Shown here in pieces: positions 21,454 to 27,559 of a stretch of 27,559 bases of DNA. The position numbers and the translations under genes were made by a program. This DNA is from Bacteroidales bacterium. Its GTDB lineage: Bacteria; Bacteroidota; Bacteroidia; Bacteroidales; WCHB1-69. Where the stretch lies: positions 1 to 27,559 of the forward strand of contig JAEERB010000015.1 in the NCBI GenBank assembly GCA_016285615.1. Direction: 5' to 3'. Position 1 is the first letter of the stretch; each line of letters begins with the position of its first letter. The notes under the pieces were generated by a model. The model was given only the letters and a program-made list of their open reading frames with translations. It had not been told where the DNA came from and made no database searches.

Positions 21454-22266
21454 TTACATCTTCGGCAGCATCTCGCTGACCAGTCGTACCATGCGGGGAC
21501 CGGCAGCTTGGGCGGCGGCGAGCACCTCCTCGTGAGAAGCTTTCTCTACCAACCCTACCACGCCCAAGTCGGTAATTACTGAGAGTGCAAACACTTCCAG
21601 TCCGATGTAGCGGGCGGTGATAGTCTCTGGCACGGTAGACATACCCACGGCGTCGGCGCCTGAGATGTGGTACATACGGTATTCGGCCGGCGTTTCAAAA
21701 CAAGGACCTGTAACGCCCATATAAACGCCCTGCTGCACGTGAATATTCAGTTCAGCACTCGTTTCCAGCGCAATCTTAATCAGTCGTTTGGAATAAGCCT
21801 GGCTCATATCGGGGAAACGCGGACCAATCTCATCGTTGTTGGGGCCCAACAAGGGGTTCGTGCCGAACATATTGATATGATCCTTAATCAACATAATATC
21901 GCCAATCTGGAAAGTGGGATTCATGCCACCAGCCGCATTAGAGATGATAAGTGTTTTCACGCCTAACGCCTTCATCACATGAATTGGGAAGGTGGTATCC
22001 TTTAAGGCATAACCTTCGTAATAATGGAAACGGCCGCTCATGATGAGCACATCCACGCCGTTGAGTTTTCCAAAAATCAAACTTCCCTTATGACCTTGCA
22101 CGGTGGACGACAAGAAATGAGGAATTTCCTTATAGGAGATCTCTCTCTCAATTTTTACATCATCGACCAAGCCACCCAAACCGGATCCTAAAATGATTCC
22201 TATTTTCGGTTGATTGGGCATTAACGGCCTAATATAATCTGCACTTTCTTTAATCTTCTGTAACAT
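21454..22266 (-). CDS. punA: Purine nucleoside phosphorylase
   Basis: A 270-residue trimeric-type (PNP/MTAP class) phosphorylase that splits purine nucleosides with phosphate in purine salvage. The phosphate and nucleoside motifs are GSGLGGL at 27-33, GRFHYYEGY at 78-86, SNAAGGMNP at about 109-117 and DAVGMSTVPE in the last third. Length is normal. The start overlaps the end of lpxK by 17 bases, so it is translated from the bglX-lpxK-pnp transcript. It ends at the shared terminator with yidC. Confidence 0.95.
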   Translation of the reverse strand: MLQKIKESADYIRPLMPNQPKIGIILGSGLGGLVDDVKIEREISYKEIPHFLSSTVQGHKGSLIFGKLNGVDVLIMSGRFHYYEGYALKDTTFPIHVMKALGVKTLIISNAAGGMNPTFQIGDIMLIKDHINMFGTNPLLGPNNDEIGPRFPDMSQAYSKRLIKIALETSAELNIHVQQGVYMGVTGPCFETPAEYRMYHISGADAVGMSTVPETITARYIGLEVFALSVITDLGVVGLVEKASHEEVLAAAQAAGPRMVRLVSEMLPKM

Positions 22267-23302
22267 AAGACAATATAGTTTTATTAAATTGATTTTCCTG
22301 ATTGAATAATATTTTTACGCTAATGGGCGCCACAAAAACAGGCAACAAAGATAACACATTTTCCAACTCCGCCGACCGCAAACGCATATAATCTTTTTCA
22401 GTGGTGACGACAGCACAGGCGTGATTCTGCTGGTACAACTCGACAACGTGTGCCATGTCGGCGGCCGAAAAAGCATGATGATCGGGGAAACGGATGGGGA
22501 CAACACTTAATCCGCATGACTCGAGCTCTTGGTACAATGGCTCTGGCTGTGCAATACCCGTCAGCACCAACACGGTATCATTGAATGTCAGCTGTACCTG
22601 CTCGGCCAAAGAAGTAACTGGCTGCAAGGGCTGGTACTCGTATGCGGTAAAAAAGAGTTGCTGATGTGCTTTCAGCGATAAAGCTCTCTGCACTGCATCC
22701 CGTTGCTTTTCATCGCAATCGGCGGGCGTTTTCGACACCACGATGATGTCAGCAAAGCGAGCGGCACTGCGGAATTCGCGCAAGTTACCAGCTGGCAATG
22801 GAAAATCGCTGACATACAAATCATTAAACGGCGTAACAAGAATATTGCACGCTGCTTTAACTTGCAAATGCTGATAGGCATCATCCAAAAGAACTACCTC
22901 CAAGTTGGGACATTGCTGCTGTAACTTTTGGATACCTTCGGCTCGTTTCTCGTCAACGGCGACCGTCACCGACGGGAACTTGCGGAAATATTGCAACGGC
23001 TCATCCCCTATCGTGGCAGCGGTGGCATCCTGTTGCGCCAACACAAAACCTGTGGTCTTGCGACGATAACCACGACTCAAAATGGCCAACTTATGTGATT
23101 GAGATAAGAATCTTGCAATATATTCTGTATGAGGTGTTTTACCCGTTCCACCCACCCGCAGATTACCGATACAGATGGTGGAAATGGAGGGTGTATAAGA
23201 TTTAAGCCAACCACGACGATAGAGATAGCGGCGCAAGGCGGCCACGCCACCATACAACCACGCCAAAGGCAATAATAAAAGTCGTAGTGTTCTCATCCTC
23301 AA
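22250..23302 (-). CDS. lpxK: Tetraacyldisaccharide 4'-kinase LpxK
   Basis: A 350-residue inner-membrane kinase that phosphorylates the 4' position of the lipid A precursor. An N-terminal hydrophobic helix (LRLLLLPLAWLYGGVAAL) is followed by the Walker A-like motif GNLRVGGTGKT at 46-56. Further landmarks are ILSRGYRRKT, IGDEPLQYFRKFP, VAVDEKRAEGI and VLLDDAYQHL, all characteristic of LpxK. It starts 1 base after bglX and overlaps pnp, so the three form one operon. Confidence 0.96.
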   Translation of the reverse strand: MRMRTLRLLLLPLAWLYGGVAALRRYLYRRGWLKSYTPSISTICIGNLRVGGTGKTPHTEYIARFLSQSHKLAILSRGYRRKTTGFVLAQQDATAATIGDEPLQYFRKFPSVTVAVDEKRAEGIQKLQQQCPNLEVVLLDDAYQHLQVKAACNILVTPFNDLYVSDFPLPAGNLREFRSAARFADIIVVSKTPADCDEKQRDAVQRALSLKAHQQLFFTAYEYQPLQPVTSLAEQVQLTFNDTVLVLTGIAQPEPLYQELESCGLSVVPIRFPDHHAFSAADMAHVVELYQQNHACAVVTTEKDYMRLRSAELENVLSLLPVFVAPISVKILFNQENQFNKTILSYVTED

Positions 23303-23303
23303 T

Positions 23304-25562
23304 CTATTTTATCTTCAATTTGAAAACGGTTAAGTCCTCATCCGCAGAAGAGGAGCCCACCATAATCTTAAAATCGCCCGGTTCCACTTCCCAACGTCGG
23401 CGAGCCGTATAGAATTTCAACTCTTCGGGAGAGATGACAAACTTTACTTGTTGGGTCTCCCCTGCTTTTAAATCCACACGCTGGAAACCTTTCAGCTCTT
23501 TTACAGGGCGCGTCACAGAGCCATATTCATCCTGGATATAGAGTTGTACAATTTCCGCACCTTCTCTATCTCCCGTATTGGTCACCCAAATCCGCAGTTC
23601 ACAACTATCATCTGCCGTCATCTCCGTTTTCGTCAACTGGCCATCATGATACGAAAAAGTGGTATAACTCAGTCCATAACCAAATGGATAGAGGCAGCCC
23701 GTTTGTCCGATGGCAAACTGCCGCGAGTACTGCGAATGTTTGTGATTATAGATGGTCGGCACTTGTCCCACATTATAGGGGATAGTCACCGGCAGTTTGC
23801 CACTAGGATTCACCTCGCCAAACAGTACCTCCACAATAGCCTGCCCACCCATCATGCCAGGTTCCCACGCCTCGAGGATGGCCGATACATTTTCCTTAGC
23901 CCACGGAAGGCTTAGCGGGCGTCCATTGAGCAACACCAGCACCGTCGGTTTACCCGAAGCAAACACGGCCTCAAGCAATTGCTGTTGCATACCCGGAAGG
24001 CTCAAGCTATCACGGTCGCAATTTTCACCGCAGGTACGGCCATACGCTTCATACCGCTGTGAATTTTCACCCACCACTACGATATTCAAATCGGCCTGGG
24101 CTGCCTTTTGAGCGGCTTTTTCAATACCAGCTGCATTAACTGAAAATATCTTGTTTTCAAAAAACATAGTATCCAACTCTACATCAGGAAGATAATCGCG
24201 CAGACCTCGATACACGGTGCTCACATTCGCCTCGGGCTGCGGCATCGACCAGTCGCCCAAAATTGTCTGACTATTGGCATTAGGGCCAACCACAAAGACA
24301 CGCTGATAGTCAGACTTTTGCAACGGCAAAAGGCCATCATTCTTCAACAATACCAACGACTGGCGTGCAGCCTCTAAAGCTGTCTGACGATGAGAAGTAG
24401 GTACAGGTGTCTCTTCCACGTAGGGATTCTCAAACAAGCCAAACAAGAACTTCATGTCCAGAATCTTAAGCACCGTCTCATCGATTTGCGACTCTTTGAT
24501 GCGTCCCTCTTTCACAGCGGCGACCATCGTCTCAAAGAAGCCATCGCCTTGCATGTGCATATCCACACCCGCCTTAAAGGCTGTCTCGTAGGCCATTTCG
24601 ACTGATGGCACAAAATGGTGCATTGCATGAAGTCTCTCTATATCCATCCAATCGCTGACTATAAAACCTTTGAACCCCAATTCCTTACGCAAAACATCTT
24701 TCAAAAGGTAACGATTGGCATGACATGGGATGCCATTAATCTCATGGTGTGCGGGCATCACTGTAACGACACCGGCTTTAACGGCAGCCACAAAGGGAGG
24801 CAGATAGACTTCGCGCAAGGTCTGTTCCGACATATCCATCGGAGCAGCATTGATACCACCATAAGGTTCTCCGCCTGCCACCAAGTGCTTGGCACATGCC
24901 AGCACATGATCGTAGCACAGATGTGCGCCCTGCAAGCCCTTTACCAATGCCGTACCCATACATGTCACCAGATAGCTATCCTCGCCGAAAGTCTCGCCCA
25001 CCCTACCCCAACGGGCATCGCGCGCCACATCCAAATTGGGGCTGAAGGTCCAGTGCATACCCGTGGCTCTCATTTCGTTGGCAGTCTCTTCGCCAATTTT
25101 CTGAAGCAATGACGGATTAAAAGTGGAAGCCATCCCTATGTTGGTCGGATAGACTGTACAACCCTGGTGGAGCGCATTGCCATGCACAGCGTCAATCCCC
25201 ATCAGCAAGGGAATCCGTAGGCGCGACTGCAGGGCCTGACGTTGCAAGAAATTGGCTTCCTGCAATGATAATGTATGGAGAAACGAACCGATGTGGCCAG
25301 CCCGTGTTTGCTCTATAATATGTTGAGCAGCAGGACTAACGGCGTGGGCATCAATATTGGCCGACTGCGATTCATCTTGCCAATAGCCTGGTGCCGCATA
25401 CTGGCACAACTGCCCCACTTTCTCTTCCAAGGTCATCTTTTTGAGCAACAGCGCTGCCCGCTTCGACGGTGGCAAGGCATCGTTCATGTAGGCTTGCGCA
25501 TGAGTAGCACAAAGCGACATAAACAACAGCATTAGCAAAAAAGCAAACCTTTTCAAAGACAT
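23304..25562 (-). CDS. bglX: Periplasmic beta-glucosidase, GH3 family (BglX-like)
   Basis: A 752-residue secreted glycoside hydrolase that removes terminal beta-linked glucose or related sugars. The start MSLKRFAFLL (25562) gives a proper signal peptide ending near THAQA at residue 24; a longer frame upstream has no signal. The GH3 signature RDARWGRVGETFGEDSYL is at 181-198, the KHLVAGGEP segment at about 225, and the nucleophile Asp304 in VSDWMDIE. The (alpha/beta) sandwich has GENSQRYEAYGRTCGEN as acid/base region, and a fibronectin III-like end follows. It is the first gene of the bglX-lpxK-pnp operon. Confidence 0.93.
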   Translation of the reverse strand: MSLKRFAFLLMLLFMSLCATHAQAYMNDALPPSKRAALLLKKMTLEEKVGQLCQYAAPGYWQDESQSANIDAHAVSPAAQHIIEQTRAGHIGSFLHTLSLQEANFLQRQALQSRLRIPLLMGIDAVHGNALHQGCTVYPTNIGMASTFNPSLLQKIGEETANEMRATGMHWTFSPNLDVARDARWGRVGETFGEDSYLVTCMGTALVKGLQGAHLCYDHVLACAKHLVAGGEPYGGINAAPMDMSEQTLREVYLPPFVAAVKAGVVTVMPAHHEINGIPCHANRYLLKDVLRKELGFKGFIVSDWMDIERLHAMHHFVPSVEMAYETAFKAGVDMHMQGDGFFETMVAAVKEGRIKESQIDETVLKILDMKFLFGLFENPYVEETPVPTSHRQTALEAARQSLVLLKNDGLLPLQKSDYQRVFVVGPNANSQTILGDWSMPQPEANVSTVYRGLRDYLPDVELDTMFFENKIFSVNAAGIEKAAQKAAQADLNIVVVGENSQRYEAYGRTCGENCDRDSLSLPGMQQQLLEAVFASGKPTVLVLLNGRPLSLPWAKENVSAILEAWEPGMMGGQAIVEVLFGEVNPSGKLPVTIPYNVGQVPTIYNHKHSQYSRQFAIGQTGCLYPFGYGLSYTTFSYHDGQLTKTEMTADDSCELRIWVTNTGDREGAEIVQLYIQDEYGSVTRPVKELKGFQRVDLKAGETQQVKFVISPEELKFYTARRRWEVEPGDFKIMVGSSSADEDLTVFKLKIK

Positions 25563-25613
25563 CTTGTTTTTTTTAGAAACAACAAAAATACAAAAATCTT
25601 CGGCAATATTCTT

Positions 25614-25621
25614 TATCTTTG
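25614..25621 (+). promoter_or_regulatory. -7 box of the CcsA-like gene
   Basis: TATCTTTG, 20 bases before the start codon, in the divergent gap between bglX and the cytochrome c assembly gene. The opposite strand of the same gap holds a TATTTTTG box that may serve bglX. Confidence 0.55.
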
Positions 25622-25641
25622 TTTTCCAAAAGAACAACACC

Positions 25642-26937
25642 ATGACACCGATAAACCTCCAATGGTTTGCCTTTCCCGTCAATGTCATCATTATGCTGAC
25701 ACTGGCATTCGCAGCTTATCTTATCAGCATTCTTCCAAAAACACGGAGAATCTATGACTGGCTAACATCTAATGCAGCCATTATGAGTGCATTACTGCTG
25801 CTGTTGGCCGGCTGCCTGGTTATCGGCTTGGTGCCGCAACAACGGTCGGGCTGCGTAGTCACTTGGTGGAACCGTTTTTACCATTCGTGGTATATGGCGC
25901 TAAGTGTCTCCTATCTTTTTACCGTTTTGATTATAAGGATAATACATTTTTTACAACAAAAAAATTGGAAAGAAACGGCAGGTCATATTATCCTCCATAT
26001 CGGTTTGCTCACCATCTTAGCTGGTGGCTATTACGGAATACCCGACGAACAGACCTGGAGGATGGATTTGTCCAACATAGCCTTCAACAACCAAGTTGTC
26101 AACACTCGCACCGAACAACTGCAACTTTCCCCTTACAAACTGATAATCAGAAAAATAGAAGAAGATAAATATCCTTCTGGGAAACCGCGTCGAATAACGG
26201 CAACCTTAGCCATTCAAGACGATGTAACCATGCGAAATATTGAGATTCAAGCAGGACATCCTCTACGACTCAAGCCATACGCGCTGCACCTTCGTCAATA
26301 CCGGCATCGCGACAATATATATTTATGTACCCTGCTGATAGTCAAGCATCCGTGGCGCTTGTGGATTTATATTGGCATGGGGCTTCTGCTGTTGGGCGGT
26401 CTGCTAATGTTAAAAAAGAAACATTACCTCACCATCTTGATTTCGGCTGCGATAATGGCTATTATATTCCTTAATCTCAAGTTATTGAAGCCTGAGATGT
26501 TTCATCGCGAGCTGGTGCCCTCCTTGCAAAGCATCTGGTTTGTGCCACATGTTGCGCTCTATATGTTGTCGTTTACTATTCTTTTTATTGCATTTATTTT
26601 CTGCCTATTATGGATTTTCAAAAAGAAGGAAAAAATATTACAACAGAGCGATGTTCTTATACGCGCAGGCATGGCGTTGTTCATCATAGGAATGTTGATA
26701 GGAAGCATTTGGGCTGAAGTGGCTTGGGGGCACTTCTGGACTTGGGATTTAAAAGAAACATGGGCGCTAATAGCCTGCTGTGCTTACTTTATTTATTTGT
26801 ATTACAGAGCAATACCGAGTCACAAAGATAGTATTGCCTCTCTATGGCACATATTGGCCTTCGTAGCTTTACAGATGTGCTGGTATGGTGTGAATTACTT
26901 GCCGGCAGCCAGCGCAAGCATGCATATTTATCATTGA
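25642..26937 (+). CDS. Cytochrome c biogenesis protein, CcsA-type (ResB-like N-terminus)
   Basis: A protein of about 431 residues starting MTPINLQW, with a promoter box 20 bases before. The N-terminal half has several membrane helices and a short periplasmic segment (GYYGIPDEQTWRMDLS), resembling a reduced ResB/CcsB. The C-terminal half is CcsA-like, with FVPHVALYMLSF carrying a His, and the haem-handling WWD motif in WGHFWTWDLKETWAL near residue 370. This family attaches haem to apocytochrome c outside the inner membrane (System II). The fused forms I know are much longer, so this is a compact variant. It converges on the rRNA operon terminator. Confidence 0.8.
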   Translation: MTPINLQWFAFPVNVIIMLTLAFAAYLISILPKTRRIYDWLTSNAAIMSALLLLLAGCLVIGLVPQQRSGCVVTWWNRFYHSWYMALSVSYLFTVLIIRIIHFLQQKNWKETAGHIILHIGLLTILAGGYYGIPDEQTWRMDLSNIAFNNQVVNTRTEQLQLSPYKLIIRKIEEDKYPSGKPRRITATLAIQDDVTMRNIEIQAGHPLRLKPYALHLRQYRHRDNIYLCTLLIVKHPWRLWIYIGMGLLLLGGLLMLKKKHYLTILISAAIMAIIFLNLKLLKPEMFHRELVPSLQSIWFVPHVALYMLSFTILFIAFIFCLLWIFKKKEKILQQSDVLIRAGMALFIIGMLIGSIWAEVAWGHFWTWDLKETWALIACCAYFIYLYYRAIPSHKDSIASLWHILAFVALQMCWYGVNYLPAASASMHIYH

Positions 26938-26941
26938 TAGC

Positions 26942-26973
26942 AAAAAAAAAAGCCCCTTCGTATTGAAGGGGCT
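26942..26973 (-). terminator. rRNA operon terminator
   Basis: AGCCCCTTC (26951-26959) pairs with GAAGGGGCT (26965-26973), followed by nine T on the minus strand. Confidence 0.92.
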
Positions 26974-26975
26974 GT

Positions 26976-27088
<113 letters not shown>

Positions 27089-27231
27089 CAATGTCTTTCC
27101 GTCTCGCTCTCGAGACGCATGGGGTTTGACAAAGGGCGGAAAAAGAAAAGCTCTCCTGAAGAAGCCTCGAGTCTTGCGGAGACTCCGCATCGCGGAGGCC
27201 TCAGCCCCCGTCATGCCTTGTCCATCGAGCA
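27089..27231 (-). other. 23S-5S internal transcribed spacer
   Basis: About 143 bases with several GC-rich inverted segments (for example around 27160-27200) of the kind used in rRNA processing. No tRNA is visible in it. Confidence 0.7.
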
Positions 27232-27559
27232 AGTGTCGGGTGATTAGTACCGCTCGGCTTTGCCATTGCTGACTTTACACCTGCGGCCTATCTACGTCAT
27301 CGTCTTTAACGACCCTTAAGTGAAGCCTCATCTTGAGGTGAGTTTCGCACTTAGATGCTTTCAGCGCTTATCTCATCCGAACTTGGCTACCCTGCGGTGC
27401 GGCTGGCGCCACAACAGGTACACCAGAGGTTCGTCCAACTCGGTCCTCTCGTACTAGAGTCAGGTCCTCTCAAGCTTCTGCGCCCACAACAGATAGGGAC
27501 CGAACTGTCTCGCGACGTTCTGAACCCAGCTCGCGTGCCACTTTAATCGGCGAACAGCC
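27232..27559 (-). rRNA. rrl: 23S ribosomal RNA, 3' end (partial)
   Basis: The minus strand contains the sarcin-ricin loop (CTAGTACGAGAGGACC) and the conserved 3' domain, ending near GGTACTAATCACCCGAC. The gene continues beyond the right edge. The 3' end is approximate. Confidence 0.95.

Overview
The window comes from a Bacteroidales chromosome (Bacteroidota). Supporting signs are a type IX secretion sorting domain, Bacteroidota-type YidC, LpxK and CcsA, -7 boxes of the form TAnnTTTG before several genes, and weak use of Shine-Dalgarno sites. The genus cannot be fixed from this sequence. Positions 1 to about 17500 are the right part of an integrated tailed phage. From 17535 to the end is ordinary host chromosome.

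Prophage layout: almost everything is on the minus strand and is read right to left. At the right end are a regulator with a coiled-coil tail (plus strand, 16870-17292), a small DNA-binding protein (16511-16729) and a divergent control region with TTGATAT repeats between them. Then come a DUF4406-type gene, a 530-base non-coding stretch holding two tRNA-like folds, a NUMOD1-repeat gene, two small genes and a 927-residue TOPRIM primase/SF3 helicase. Next is a terminator followed by a cluster of TGTAACC iterons, the best candidate for the phage replication origin. Two unknown genes precede the structural module: ClpP-like prohead protease with scaffold tail, major capsid protein with Ig-like tail, and a tail-tube-like protein, also with an Ig-like tail. 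The packaging end (small-terminase-like gene, large terminase running off the left edge) is interrupted by cargo: a NYN-domain gene, small cysteine-rich genes and a DUF4417/nuclease-toxin-like pair. A second DUF4417/toxin-like pair sits just after the tail-tube gene. The integrase, portal and rest of the tail are not in the window.

The right junction is a 27-base copy of the 3' end of a tRNA-like RNA gene (17476-17502, T-arm plus acceptor strand). It most resembles the 3' end of tmRNA (ssrA), so the phage probably entered the host ssrA gene, and the intact gene should lie beyond the left edge.

Host part: a T9SS-secreted protein, a LuxC-like acyl-CoA reductase family protein, yidC, then the opposing operon bglX-lpxK-pnp, a CcsA-type cytochrome c assembly gene, and the 3' end of an rRNA operon (23S, 5S, terminator) on the minus strand.

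The most interesting signals are: two paralogous DUF4417 plus toxin-like cassettes with strong ribosome sites; a three-copy extended promoter with exactly 26 bases between its boxes; the iteron origin; the tRNA-like structured RNA region; and period-7 AT-rich arrays placed at gene junctions.
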